Assembly: GCA_038230275.1 (NCBI GenBank)
Contig: JBBRNO010000069.1
Span: 1-31,883, forward strand
Direction: 5' to 3'
From: JANXXV01 sp038230275
Lineage (GTDB): Bacteria; Acidobacteriota; Terriglobia; Bryobacterales; Bryobacteraceae
DNA: 31,883 nucleotides
Shown: piece by piece, positions 24,120-31,883 of the stretch
How the letters are laid out: each line of letters starts with the position of its first letter
Position numbering within the stretch: position 1 is the stretch's first letter
Notes under the pieces: generated by a model
Database searches by the model: none
Seen by the model: the letters and a program-made list of their open reading frames with translations, nothing else
Told to the model about the DNA's origin: nothing
Translations under genes and position numbers: made by a program

Positions 24120-25420
24120 GCCGCGTCACCATCGCAGAGATTGGAAAACATGAAGGGGAAGTAGTCAGCATAGCCGGATGGCTGTACAACCTCCGCAAGT
24201 CCGGCAAGATCGTGTTCCCGCAATTGCGCGATGGAACGGGAATCATTCAATGCGTGGCCGTGAAGGCAGATGTGCCCGAGGCGCTCTTCGAAACGCTGAA
24301 GAACCTAACACAGGAAAGCTCGATGATCGTAACCGGTAAAGTCCGCGCCGAACAGCGCGCTCAAGGCGGCTACGAACTCGACGTGCTGGAAGCGGAAATC
24401 GTACAGCGAGTTCCCGAATCGGACCCATACCCTATCACGCCGAAGGAACACGGTACAGACTTTCTGATGGACCGCCGCCACCTCTGGTTGCGCAGCCGCC
24501 GCCAGAACGCGATCCTCCATGTTCGTCACGAAGTGATTAAAGCGATCCGCGATTACTTCGATTCCAACGGCTTCGTCCTGGTCGACTGCCCCATCTTCAC
24601 GCCGGCCGCCTGCGAAGGCACCAGCACGCTCTTCGAAGTGGATTACTTCGAAGATCAAAAGGTCTACCTAACCCAATCCGGCCAGCTCTACAACGAAGCC
24701 AACGCCATGGCCTTCGGCAAGGTTTACTGCTTCGGCCCAACCTTTCGCGCCGAGAAATCAAAGACCCGCCGCCACCTCACCGAGTTCTGGATGGTGGAAC
24801 CGGAGATGGCTTACGCCACACTCGATGACGTAAAGCGCGTAGCCGAAGAACTGGTGGTTTTCGTAGTAAAGCGAGTGTTGGAAAACCGCCGCGCCGAACT
24901 GGCAATTCTGGAACGCGACGTAACTAAACTGGAAGCCGTAAAGACTCCATTTCCCCGCATGAGCTACGACGACGCGGTAGCCAAGCTACAAGCGAAGGGC
25001 AGCGAAATCCAGTGGGGCGGCGACTTGGGCGGCACCGACGAAACCCTGGTAGCGGAAGGCATGGACAACCCCCTGATCATCGATCGCTACCCAACTCCAG
25101 TGAAAGCCTTCTACTTCCAACCCGACCCGGACCGTCCGGAAGTAGCCTTAGGAGCCGACGTAATCGCCCCGGACGGATACGGCGAGATCATAGGCGGCGG
25201 TCAGCGCATCCACGATCTGGACTTACTCCTAAAGCGTCTGAAAGAACACAACCTGCCGCAGGAAGCCTTCGACTGGTACGTCGACCTGCGCAAGTACGGC
25301 TCCGTTCCCCACGCCGGCTTCGGTATGGGCGTCGAACGCTGCGTAGCTTGGATCTGCGGCCTGGAACACGTCCGCGAAACCATAGCCTACCCGCGCATGA
25401 TCTACCGGACCCGCCCCTAA
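24116..25420 (+). CDS. asnS: Asparaginyl-tRNA synthetase
   Basis: A 434-residue class IIb tRNA synthetase that charges tRNA-Asn with asparagine. The N-terminal OB-fold (about residues 1-105, EVVSIAGWLYNLRKSGK) binds the anticodon. The catalytic domain carries motif 2 FRAEKSKTRRHLTEFWMVEP and motif 3 GFGMGVERCVAWICG. LTQSGQLYNEA and the long insertion typical of bacterial AsnRS separate it from AspRS. The start was placed at the ATGA overlap with the TIM-barrel gene; a longer frame reaches 51 codons into that gene and is rejected. Its presence means Asn-tRNA can be made directly. The stop codon overlaps a potential ATG of the repeat-containing frame that follows. Confidence 0.96.
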   Translation: MSRVTIAEIGKHEGEVVSIAGWLYNLRKSGKIVFPQLRDGTGIIQCVAVKADVPEALFETLKNLTQESSMIVTGKVRAEQRAQGGYELDVLEAEIVQRVPESDPYPITPKEHGTDFLMDRRHLWLRSRRQNAILHVRHEVIKAIRDYFDSNGFVLVDCPIFTPAACEGTSTLFEVDYFEDQKVYLTQSGQLYNEANAMAFGKVYCFGPTFRAEKSKTRRHLTEFWMVEPEMAYATLDDVKRVAEELVVFVVKRVLENRRAELAILERDVTKLEAVKTPFPRMSYDDAVAKLQAKGSEIQWGGDLGGTDETLVAEGMDNPLIIDRYPTPVKAFYFQPDPDRPEVALGADVIAPDGYGEIIGGGQRIHDLDLLLKRLKEHNLPQEAFDWYVDLRKYGSVPHAGFGMGVERCVAWICGLEHVRETIAYPRMIYRTRP

Positions 25421-25722
25421 TGTCCACCATACTCACAGGTCCGGTGCCCACAAAACCCCGATGCCTGTCGACCATAAAACCCACGTGTCTGTCGTTCACA
25501 AAACCGATAGGCCGGTTTCCCGCAATATCGACAAGTCAATCATCGATAAAACCCAGCTGTCAGTGTCCCACCATAACCAGAGATCCGTTGCCCACAAAAC
25601 CGCAATGCCTGTGGACCACAAAACCCACGGGTCCGCCGTCCACAATTCCTACAAGCCCGTTCCTTCCGAGCAGCGACCGTAAGGGAGCGGCAGCCAATCC
25701 CCCGCCGGCCACTCGCAACTAA
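25420..25722 (+). CDS. Possible octapeptide-repeat protein (frame 1 of the repeat block)
   Basis: A 100-codon frame whose ATG overlaps the asnS stop (TAATG) and whose TAA lies 4 bases before the rocF start. The context is that of a coupled operon gene. It reads MSTILTGPVP and then octapeptides such as TKPRCLST, IKPTCLSF, IKPSCQCP and TKPQCLWT, rich in Thr, Pro, Ser and Cys, ending in a Pro/Ala-rich tail. No signal peptide or known domain. The eight-residue period comes from 24-bp DNA repeats. Base changes between repeats do not favour third codon positions in this frame, which argues against long-term selection on it. A real product is uncertain. Confidence 0.3.
   Translation: MSTILTGPVPTKPRCLSTIKPTCLSFTKPIGRFPAISTSQSSIKPSCQCPTITRDPLPTKPQCLWTTKPTGPPSTIPTSPFLPSSDRKGAAANPPPATRN
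25425..25664 (+). repeat. Ten consecutive 24-bp degenerate tandem repeats
   Basis: Ten units of exactly 24 bases with no indels, starting at 25425, 25449, 25473, 25497, 25521, 25545, 25569, 25593, 25617 and 25641. Consensus by eye begins CACAAAACCCACATGTCTGT and ends CGNC. Base 5 (A) and base 17 (C) are the same in all ten; bases 1, 2, 7, 9, 15 and 19 agree in nine. The block fills the asnS-rocF gap, the only gap over 300 bases in the plus-strand run. Units U1 and U7 (25449, 25593), U2 and U8, and U3 and U9 share local features, hinting at a higher-order six-unit pattern. No spacers, so not CRISPR. Function unknown. Confidence 0.9.
25461..25682 (+). CDS. Alternative open frame in the repeat block (HKT octads)
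   Basis: A second frame across the same repeats, 73 residues from ATG 25461 to TAA 25680-25682; it is open back to 25401. It reads octads of the form H-K-T-x-(M/V)-(P/S)-V-(D/V), for example HKTHVSVV and HKTAMPVD. By hand count, departures from the majority base among the ten units are 20, 18 and 27 at first, second and third codon positions of this frame, and columns 18 and 21 vary at fourfold-degenerate sites. That weakly favours this frame as the ancestral coding one. There is no obvious ribosome site. At most one of the two frames is likely real. Confidence 0.25.
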   Translation: MPVDHKTHVSVVHKTDRPVSRNIDKSIIDKTQLSVSHHNQRSVAHKTAMPVDHKTHGSAVHNSYKPVPSEQRP

Positions 25723-25726
25723 CCCC

Positions 25727-26641
25727 ATGCCACGCACAAGAATCGCCATCATCGGCGCGCCGATGGACCTCGGTGCCGGACGCAGAGGTGTGGATATGGG
25801 GCCCTCCGCCCTACGCTTGGCCGGCATCAACGAACGCCTCGCCTCCCTGGGCTACGAAGTGAAGGATCTGGGCAACGTGCAAGTAGCCCAGCCGGAAAGC
25901 CTCCCGGTCGAGCGCGAGACCGCTCGCTACCTCCCGCAAATCACCCAAACCTGCGGCCGGCTGGCAGACCTGGTAGAAGCCGCCGCCTCCGAAGGCGCCA
26001 CGCCGCTAGTACTAGGCGGCGATCACTCCATAGCCATCGGAACGGTAGCAGGTATGTCCGGGCACCTGCGAAAGCACCAGCACAAACTCGGCCTGATCTG
26101 GATCGACGCCCATGCCGACATGAACACTCCAGACAGCAGTCCCAGCGGCAATGTCCACGGCATGCCGTTAGCCTGCTGCATCGGTATCGGCCCCCAGGAA
26201 CTAACGCACCTCGGCGGCTACGCTCCAAAGGTAGACCCGGCAAACGTCGCGCTGGTAGGCCTCCGGGATGTCGACCGTGCCGAAGTGCCTTTCGTACAGC
26301 GCACCGGAGTCCCGGCCTTCACCATGCGCTCTATCGACGAGCAAGGTCTGCAATCGGTCATCCGCCAGGCAATCGGAATTGCCTCCGACGGCACCGCCGG
26401 GTTCCATCTATCCTTCGACATGGATGCAGTGGACCCCGATGAAGCGCCCGGCGTAGGCACACCCGTGCCCGGCGGCCTCACCTATCGCGAGGCCCACTTA
26501 GCCATGGAGATGATCTGCGACTCGGCGAAGATGCTCTCCATCGAAATCGTGGAAGTGAACCCGGTGCTGGATCAAGCCAATCGCACCGCGGTGTTGGGCG
26601 TAGGGCTCGTAACCTCGGCACTGGGAAAGCGAATCCTATGA
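25727..26641 (+). CDS. rocF: Arginase
   Basis: A 304-residue ureohydrolase that splits arginine into ornithine and urea with two manganese ions. Ligands are visible: H100 in LGGDHSIAIG, D127, H129 and D131 in IDAHADMNTP, and the aspartates of SFDMDAVDPDEAPG near residues 232-239. The GNVHGMPLA loop at 141-149 and GTPVPGGLTYREA favour arginase over agmatinase or formiminoglutamase. Length is normal for bacterial arginase. It starts 4 bases after the repeat-block frame, with no strong ribosome site, and its stop overlaps the ddl start (ATGA). Confidence 0.95.
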   Translation: MPRTRIAIIGAPMDLGAGRRGVDMGPSALRLAGINERLASLGYEVKDLGNVQVAQPESLPVERETARYLPQITQTCGRLADLVEAAASEGATPLVLGGDHSIAIGTVAGMSGHLRKHQHKLGLIWIDAHADMNTPDSSPSGNVHGMPLACCIGIGPQELTHLGGYAPKVDPANVALVGLRDVDRAEVPFVQRTGVPAFTMRSIDEQGLQSVIRQAIGIASDGTAGFHLSFDMDAVDPDEAPGVGTPVPGGLTYREAHLAMEMICDSAKMLSIEIVEVNPVLDQANRTAVLGVGLVTSALGKRIL

Positions 26642-27612
26642 AGCTATCGGTAGCGGTACTCTACGGCGGAAGAAGCGGAGAACACGAAGTATCCATTCGC
26701 TCGGCCGAATCCATCATGAACGCGCTCGACCCGGAGCGCTACAGGATCATCCAGTACTTCATCTCGAAGGAAGGCCAGTGGCGTCCGCGGGCCATCGTGC
26801 CGGAACCCGGCCGCAATCCCGAAATCGATGTGGTGTTCCCGGTCCTCCACGGCACCTTCGGCGAAGACGGAACCATGCAAGGCCTGTTGGAACTGGCCGA
26901 ACTCGCCTATGTAGGGCCGGGCGTTCTGGCATCTGCCGCAGCCATGGACAAGGCAATGACCAAACGCATCTGCCGCGACGCCGGTCTCCCTGTGGTCGAG
27001 TTCGTGGTAGTCACAGGCCCACCAGACCTCGATGGAATCGAGAAAGCCTTCCCCTATCCCATGTTCGTCAAGCCGGCTAATTTGGGTTCATCCGTAGGCA
27101 TCTCGAAAGCGAAGAATCGCGAAGAGCTGAAAGCCGCCGTCGAGAATGCCGCTCAGTACGACCGCAAGGTGATCGTGGAACGAACCATCGTCGGGCAGGA
27201 ACTGGAATGCTCGGTCCTAGGCAACGACGATCCAAAAGCAACCATCCCGTGCGAGATTCTGCCCTCGCGCGACTTCTACGATTACGACGACAAGTACCTT
27301 CTCAACAAGACCGAATTCCGTCTTCCCCCGAACCTCACCGAGGCGCAGATCCAACAAGTGCAACGTACAGCCATAGACTGCTACCGTGCGCTAGGCTGCG
27401 AAGGGATGTCGCGGGTGGATTTTCTGCTGGAACAAAGCAGCGGCAAACTCTACATCAACGAGATCAACACCATCCCCGGCTTTACCTCCATCAGTATGTA
27501 TCCGAAGATGTGGGAACACTGCGGCCTGCCGTATCCGAAGTTGTTGGACCGGCTGATCGAATTGGCATTAGAACGGCATAAGGCGAAACGCGCGCTTCGT
27601 TACACACGTTAG
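26638..27612 (+). CDS. ddl: D-alanine--D-alanine ligase
   Basis: A 324-residue ATP-grasp ligase that joins two D-alanines for peptidoglycan precursor synthesis in the cytoplasm. N-terminal VLYGGRSGEHEVSIRSA, PVLHGTFGEDGTMQGLLEL, the ATP-grasp stretch YPMFVKPANLGSSVGISKA and the C-terminal metal site YINEINTIPGFTSISMYPKM are all typical of Ddl. The ATG overlaps the rocF stop. The S41 protease gene follows 7 bases downstream. Identification is secure. Confidence 0.97.
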   Translation: MKLSVAVLYGGRSGEHEVSIRSAESIMNALDPERYRIIQYFISKEGQWRPRAIVPEPGRNPEIDVVFPVLHGTFGEDGTMQGLLELAELAYVGPGVLASAAAMDKAMTKRICRDAGLPVVEFVVVTGPPDLDGIEKAFPYPMFVKPANLGSSVGISKAKNREELKAAVENAAQYDRKVIVERTIVGQELECSVLGNDDPKATIPCEILPSRDFYDYDDKYLLNKTEFRLPPNLTEAQIQQVQRTAIDCYRALGCEGMSRVDFLLEQSSGKLYINEINTIPGFTSISMYPKMWEHCGLPYPKLLDRLIELALERHKAKRALRYTR

Positions 27613-27619
27613 ACTGAGT

Positions 27620-29086
27620 GTGGTGAGTTTTTCATTTTTAACCGCGTTCTGGTTGTTCTTCGCTCCTGCGGCGAGCGATGCTTTGGACGACCAGTTGAAG
27701 AAGTTCTTAGACCTGTTGAAAGTCGTCCAGGCCGAAAACGCCGAACCTGTCGATGGCGCCAAGGCATTCCACGAAGGCGCCATCCCCGGTATGCTGAAGC
27801 GGCTCGACCCGCACTCGGTGTTCTTCGATCCGGGCCAGTTTCAGCAGTTGCAGGAGATGCAAAGGTCCACCAGCAAGGGCTTCGGGACCGTAGTATCGTT
27901 ATTGCCCGGGCGGGTCATCGTATTGCAGACGTTGCCCGGAACGCCGTCGGCAAAGTCGGGAATTTCTCCCGGTGATGAGATCATCGGCATCAACGGAATT
28001 CCATTGAACCGGCTCGAAGTGGAGCAGTTGGTGCAGTTGCTGTCCGAATCCCGGCAGCAGAAGGTCGGCCTGGATGTTCGCCGCCCCGGCAATGCCCGCG
28101 TGCTGCAGTTCATTCTCACGCCGGAGGAAGTAGAGAGCCCTTCCGTGGATCGAGCTTTCTTTCTGAAGCCGGACATCGGCTTCGTTCGTGTCGCCAGCTT
28201 TGACAACGACACCGGAAAGCTGATCAAGGCCGCCATTGAAAAGCTGGGCGGCAACAACTTGAAAGGTCTAATACTTGACCTACGCAACAACCCCGGTGGC
28301 GTGCTGCCTGCCGCACTTGAGACTGCGGGACTATTCCTCAAGCCGGGCCAGCGTATCCTAAGCATCAAAGGGCGCGCTAAGAAAGACGACGAGGCCAACG
28401 TGAAGGCTGACGCAACGCCGTACACCTTCCCCGTCGCGGTGCTGGTGAATGCCAAAAGTGCCAGCGCTTCTGAGATTGTCGCCGGCGCGCTGCAGGACCA
28501 TGACCGGGCCACTATCGTCGGCGAGCCGAGTTACGGCAAGGGAATAGTGCAGAGCGTTTTCCCACTCTCCCACGGCACCGGCCTGGCGTTGACCACCGCC
28601 TTTTACTACACGCCGAGCGGCCGCTCCATTCAGAAGCATCTTGCCGGTGCGCTGGATGAAGCGACAGCCACGGACCGCGCCGAAAACTCCATCGCCTACC
28701 ACACCGATTCAGGCCGGGCGGTGAAAGGCGGCGGTGGCATTCAGCCGGATCAGATCGTCCATCCCGAAGGAGTGACGCAGCTTCGAATTGTGCTGGAAAC
28801 CACTGGCGTGTTCCCCACCTTTGCCACATCCTACGTGCGCCGGCATGCCGAAATTCCAGGCGACTTTGAAGCCCCCAGTGCGGCGCTCGATGAGCTCCAG
28901 GTACTGCTCTCCCAGAACAACATTCGCCCCAGCGTCAGTGAATGGTCACAGGAAAGGGATTGGATCAGGAACCGGCTAAGCCAGGAAATACTCAACCAAG
29001 CTCTCGGTGTGGCCAAGGGGGATGAAGTGGAAGCCAGGATGGACCCGCAGGTAAAAGCCGGACTGAAAGCTATTGGTGCGCTTTAG
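27620..29086 (+). CDS. S41 family C-terminal processing protease with PDZ domain
   Basis: A 488-residue protease of the CtpA/Prc family, which cuts exported proteins near their C-termini in the periplasm. An N-terminal hydrophobic segment (FSFLTAFWLFFAPAASDA) acts as signal or anchor. A PDZ domain spans about 85-165 (SAKSGISPGDEIIGINGIPL). The catalytic domain shows LILDLRNNPGGVLP, nucleophile S282 in KSASASEIVAGAL and base K307 in GEPSYGKGIVQS, 25 residues apart as in E. coli Prc. Start is GTG at 27620, or the adjacent GTG. The 3' end overlaps the convergent DedA gene by 17 bases. Cell-wall hydrolase control is a common role of the family but is not shown here. Confidence 0.93.
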   Translation: MVSFSFLTAFWLFFAPAASDALDDQLKKFLDLLKVVQAENAEPVDGAKAFHEGAIPGMLKRLDPHSVFFDPGQFQQLQEMQRSTSKGFGTVVSLLPGRVIVLQTLPGTPSAKSGISPGDEIIGINGIPLNRLEVEQLVQLLSESRQQKVGLDVRRPGNARVLQFILTPEEVESPSVDRAFFLKPDIGFVRVASFDNDTGKLIKAAIEKLGGNNLKGLILDLRNNPGGVLPAALETAGLFLKPGQRILSIKGRAKKDDEANVKADATPYTFPVAVLVNAKSASASEIVAGALQDHDRATIVGEPSYGKGIVQSVFPLSHGTGLALTTAFYYTPSGRSIQKHLAGALDEATATDRAENSIAYHTDSGRAVKGGGGIQPDQIVHPEGVTQLRIVLETTGVFPTFATSYVRRHAEIPGDFEAPSAALDELQVLLSQNNIRPSVSEWSQERDWIRNRLSQEILNQALGVAKGDEVEARMDPQVKAGLKAIGAL

Positions 29087-29726
29087 CGCCGCGGCGGGAC
29101 TTGATCACTTCAAAAAGAATCGGCAGCACGGAGATCAGGACAATCAGAATCACCACTTTTTCAAAGTGCCGCCGCACTAGCGGGATGTCTCCCACAGAGT
29201 AGCCGAGCAGCGTCATGGAAGTGACCCAACCGATACTGCCGATGACGTTGAACATGGCAAACCGCGCGTAGGGCATCCGTGCCACGCCGGCCACGAACGG
29301 CGCAAACGTCCGGATGATGGGCACAAACTGCGCGTAGATAATGGTCTTCCCGCCGTGCTTTTCGTAGAACGCCTGGGTCTTCCGCAGGTACTCCTGTTTG
29401 AAGAACCGGGAATCTGGACGGCTGAAAATCCTGGGACCGGTATGGCGTCCCAGCATGTATCCGGATGCAACCCCGGTCACTGCCGCTACAATCAGCACCA
29501 GGATAATGAGGGCGATGTCGAGCTTGCCCGCGCCAGCCACGGCGCCAATCGTAAACAGCAGGGAGTCCCCCGGCAGGAAGAAACCCACCAGCAGTCCCGT
29601 TTCCGAGAAGACGATTGCGAATAGCAGCGCGTAACCCAGCCACCCGCTGACGAACTGAGAGAGAAACTCGATCAGCAGATCCGGCGTGGTCAGCGTCCGG
29701 AAGACGAAATTCAGAAGTTCGTGCAT
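29070..29726 (-). CDS. DedA family membrane protein
   Basis: A 218-residue inner-membrane protein of the DedA/VTT family, proposed lipid scramblases or carriers (undecaprenyl phosphate transport has been shown for some members). Features: FFLPGDSLLFTIGAVAG near residue 50, a G-rich membrane helix (VASGYMLGRHTGPRIF), FYEKHGGKTIIYAQFVPIIRTFAPFVAGVARM, the signature amphipathic stretch, and several hydrophobic helices. It starts 3 bases after the stop of the PpiD-like gene, without a clear ribosome site, so translation is probably coupled. Substrate inferred only. Confidence 0.93.
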   Translation of the reverse strand: MHELLNFVFRTLTTPDLLIEFLSQFVSGWLGYALLFAIVFSETGLLVGFFLPGDSLLFTIGAVAGAGKLDIALIILVLIVAAVTGVASGYMLGRHTGPRIFSRPDSRFFKQEYLRKTQAFYEKHGGKTIIYAQFVPIIRTFAPFVAGVARMPYARFAMFNVIGSIGWVTSMTLLGYSVGDIPLVRRHFEKVVILIVLISVLPILFEVIKSRRGAKAHQ

Positions 29727-29729
29727 TCG

Positions 29730-31655
29730 CTAGCTGCGATAGCTCGAACCCAGTTTCTGGATCACTTCCGGGTACTTCTTGATCTTGCCTTCTTTGACCA
29801 ACTGCGTAACCAGTCCGTCTTCGAACAGTTCCTTGCGTTCGCTGGACTTGCGCTTTTTCAGAGCCAGCAGCATGTCATCCCGCTTGGCGGCAAACTCCTT
29901 CAAGTCCGCCGGAACCAGTTCGGCCACCTTGCAGAAGAAGATCTTGTTATCCACCGTCACCGGGCCAACCGTTCCGCCCACGGGCTTGGTGAAGGCTTCT
30001 TCCAGGTAGGATGCCGGCCCGATTCCGTCCGCTGCCCCATCGCGGCTGAAGGCCGCCGTGGACTTGACATCAAGACCGAGCGACTTCGCCAGCGCCTTTA
30101 AATCGGTGCCGCCGGCCTTCATTTTCACCGTCATCTCCGCGGTCTTCTCTTGAGACAGCTTGTTTGTCTTCTCGGTGGTGAGCTGCTTCTTCACCTCAGC
30201 CTGCATCTCTGCGAACTCTCCCTGCCGCACCGGTGTAATAGCCGTTTCCACGGCAATGGCAAGCTTGCTCGGTCCCATCTGGAAGACGGGCGAGACTTCG
30301 TTCACTTTCAATGCCGCCACCGCCGTATCCACTTCACGGCTGGTGCCGAACTCCGGGAGCGATTCGTTCGGCCCGTGGTTCACGACACGCTGGAAGGTCA
30401 GGTTGTTCTCGCGGGCGATTTGCTCGGCTTGTTGCGGGTTCTTCAGCAACGCCACTCGCGCTCTGTCCACCATGCCCTGCATCCGGTCGAATACCATCTG
30501 CTTCTTCAGACCAGTGGCCAGTTCGGCTTTCACTTCATCGAACGGTTTCAACCGGGCCTCTTCTTTTTCCAGCGCCTGGACAATGTGAAAGCCGTAATCG
30601 GTCTTGACCAGATTGCTGATCTCGTTCGGCTTCAAAGCGAAACTCGCTTCTTCAAACGGCTTTACCATCTGGCCGCGCGTGACCCAACCGAGATCGCCGC
30701 CCTTCTGGGCGCTGCCCGGATCGTCGGAGTTCTTCTTGGCCAGTTCGGCGAAATCCCCACCGGCGCGAATCTGCTTCAGGACGCCGGCAGCCTTGGCTTC
30801 CAGCGCCGCCTGTTCTTCCTTCGGCTTGTTCATGGTGCTGATCAGAATATGGCGTTCCTTCACGCGTTCCGGTGTGCGGTATTTGTCCCGGTTCGCATCG
30901 TAGGCCTTGCGAAGTTCCGCTTCCGGCATGTCGATGCCGGCAGCTACCTTGGCTTCTTCCGCCGTAAGAACGTCGAAGCTGCGGCGTTCGTTGGTCATGA
31001 AGCGGCCCTTGTTCTTGGTGTAATAATCAAGCTCTTCCGCTGCCGTAGTCGTCACCTGGCTCTTCAACTTGGCCGGATCGAAAACAACATACTCAAGCTT
31101 GACCTTATCGTTGCGGCGATGATACTCGCTTTCCACTTCCTGCGGGCTAACCACCACCCCTTCCATTGCAATGTTTCTCAGCTTCAAGACCAGCAGATTT
31201 TTCGCGATGTTGCCTTCAAACTCGTTTACGGTGAGGCCTTGCTCGGAAAGGAATCGCTGATAGATCTCTTTGTTGAATTCGCCCGTCGGGAACAACTGCG
31301 TGAGCACGCTGCGAATGGCATTGGCCGTTTCCGCCTCCGTCACTTCAAAGCCCATACGCTTAGCCTGATAGGCCAGGGCACGCTCACTGATCATCTGTTC
31401 CACCAGTTGCGGCACATACAGCTGGACCATCTCCGGCGGAATGGACTTGTTGCGCATCATTCCCTGCAGCGTGGTTTGTACTTCGCGTACGGTAATGGAT
31501 TCCTTGCCAATGTCTGCTACCACTTGCTCGGTGGGGCGCGTCGCGCTGCCAAAACCGGGAATGAGCGTGATCACCATGGAAAGGGCGACAAGGCCCAGCA
31601 GGCCGCCAAGCAGATAGCGCACAGCTTTATCGCGGCTGCGAAACAGATCAAACAT
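29730..31655 (-). CDS. PpiD-like membrane-anchored periplasmic chaperone / peptidyl-prolyl isomerase
   Basis: A 641-residue protein close in design to E. coli PpiD (623). One N-terminal transmembrane helix (about residues 13-33) anchors it, followed by a SurA-like N-terminal chaperone region (about 40-180, SITVREVQTTLQG and MISERALAYQAKRMGFEVT), a parvulin domain (about 265-365, KERHILISTM, GGDFAELAKKNSDDPGSAQK, GDLGWVTRGQMV, YGFHIVQALE) and a second, degenerate parvulin-like C-terminal domain. It helps newly exported proteins fold at the Sec exit. A GAGGAGAA ribosome site precedes the ATG. DedA follows after 3 bases. The gene name ppiD is a functional guess. Confidence 0.9.
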   Translation of the reverse strand: MFDLFRSRDKAVRYLLGGLLGLVALSMVITLIPGFGSATRPTEQVVADIGKESITVREVQTTLQGMMRNKSIPPEMVQLYVPQLVEQMISERALAYQAKRMGFEVTEAETANAIRSVLTQLFPTGEFNKEIYQRFLSEQGLTVNEFEGNIAKNLLVLKLRNIAMEGVVVSPQEVESEYHRRNDKVKLEYVVFDPAKLKSQVTTTAAEELDYYTKNKGRFMTNERRSFDVLTAEEAKVAAGIDMPEAELRKAYDANRDKYRTPERVKERHILISTMNKPKEEQAALEAKAAGVLKQIRAGGDFAELAKKNSDDPGSAQKGGDLGWVTRGQMVKPFEEASFALKPNEISNLVKTDYGFHIVQALEKEEARLKPFDEVKAELATGLKKQMVFDRMQGMVDRARVALLKNPQQAEQIARENNLTFQRVVNHGPNESLPEFGTSREVDTAVAALKVNEVSPVFQMGPSKLAIAVETAITPVRQGEFAEMQAEVKKQLTTEKTNKLSQEKTAEMTVKMKAGGTDLKALAKSLGLDVKSTAAFSRDGAADGIGPASYLEEAFTKPVGGTVGPVTVDNKIFFCKVAELVPADLKEFAAKRDDMLLALKKRKSSERKELFEDGLVTQLVKEGKIKKYPEVIQKLGSSYRS

Positions 31656-31712
31656 GAACGAAATTCTCCTCGGGAACAGCGATTGGACGTAGCCTTAGCC
31701 GTAACCTTCAGT

Positions 31713-31740
31713 GTACCGCAGGCCGCTACGCTTGCGGTAC
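31713..31740. repeat. Perfect 8-base inverted repeat upstream of the PpiD-like gene
   Basis: GTACCGCA (31713-31720) and TGCGGTAC (31733-31740) flank a 12-base loop that is itself GC-rich. The element could be a REP-like intergenic hairpin or a transcription signal for the unit reading away to the right. No T-run follows on either strand. Confidence 0.55.
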
Positions 31741-31750
31741 CTGAGAGTTA

Positions 31751-31806
31751 TCCAATACAAGATGATCCTGAAGGGGCACTTGATTCCAATACGAGATGAT
31801 CCTGAA
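31751..31806 (+). repeat. Two 22-base direct repeats, 34 bases apart
   Basis: TCCAATACAAGATGATCCTG plus AA at 31751-31772 recurs at 31785-31806 with one change (ACAAG to ACGAG). Such paired direct repeats occur at the ends of some insertion sequences and in operators. The window ends 77 bases later, so the owner of the repeat is not visible. Confidence 0.8.
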
Positions 31807-31883
31807 AATAGGGGAGGATGTGTAGGCGTGTTGCGGTTGGATGCAGATACGTATGGAAAGCGCCGAAGCATTGACCGGGAAGC
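31762..31883 (+). other. Possible start of a gene running off the window
   Basis: From an ATG inside the first direct repeat the frame stays open to the window end (40 codons, MILKGHLIPIRDDPENRGG then CVGVLRLDADTYGKRRSID). Other starts in the same frame include a GTG at 31830, with GGGGAGGA at 31811-31818 upstream. I do not recognise the product. Confidence 0.2.

Noticed and set aside
25425..25664. CRISPR array
   Set aside because: The 24-base units are directly adjacent and diverged, with no unique spacers and no cas genes.
30150..31799. Plus-strand open frame of 549 codons
   Set aside because: It is antisense to the PpiD-like gene, has no family motif, and is explained by the codon bias of the real gene.

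Overview
The window looks like a chromosomal segment of an acidobacterium of the Solibacter/Bryobacter kind. This is inferred from gene content only: a PEP-CTERM protein, a PQQ-dependent dehydrogenase paired with a cytochrome c, a DUF1111 di-heme protein, a YcxB-like membrane protein, a protein opening with an NRRNAQHSTGPRT motif, and GC-rich DNA with many 1-4 base start/stop overlaps. There is no rRNA, tRNA, CRISPR array, intact phage or intact insertion sequence. About 25 protein genes fill more than 90 percent of the sequence.

Layout. (1) 1-4102, minus strand: histidine phosphatase, rlmH, accD, a secreted D-aminoacylase-type amidohydrolase and the start of an ABC-F ATPase. (2) 4139-6513, plus: a family 2 glycosyltransferase overlapping a Tat-exported protein of unknown function. 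(3) 6476-14564, minus: an envelope and secretion block with a PEP-CTERM protein, a large secreted nuclease, a glycosidase-like protein, a TPR/outer-membrane-barrel protein and a small secreted protein. (4) 14627-18803: two divergent redox units around a shared promoter region, with a di-heme DUF1111 protein on one side and a PQQ dehydrogenase plus cytochrome c on the other. (5) 18811-20204: a YcxB-like gene, a toxin relic and mostly empty DNA. (6) 20205-29086, plus: a tightly packed run of a conserved unknown, rlmB, ggt, a TIM-barrel isomerase, asnS, a 24-bp tandem-repeat block, rocF, ddl and an S41 protease. (7) 29070-31655, minus: a DedA protein and a PpiD-like chaperone. (8) 31656-31883: a hairpin and direct repeats at the window edge.

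How the genes work together. The secreted nuclease, PEP-CTERM protein, glycosidase-like protein and TPR barrel suggest handling of an extracellular matrix. The PQQ dehydrogenase and its cytochrome probably form a periplasmic electron-transfer pair. The plus-strand run is mainly housekeeping: translation, cell wall, and arginine and glutathione metabolism. The least explained element is ten consecutive 24-bp repeats (25425-25664) between asnS and rocF, open in two reading frames. Other points to check are a CX4CH haem motif, a lanthanide-type DxD motif without the usual vicinal cysteines, and four genes with a -10-like box 6-8 bases before the start codon.
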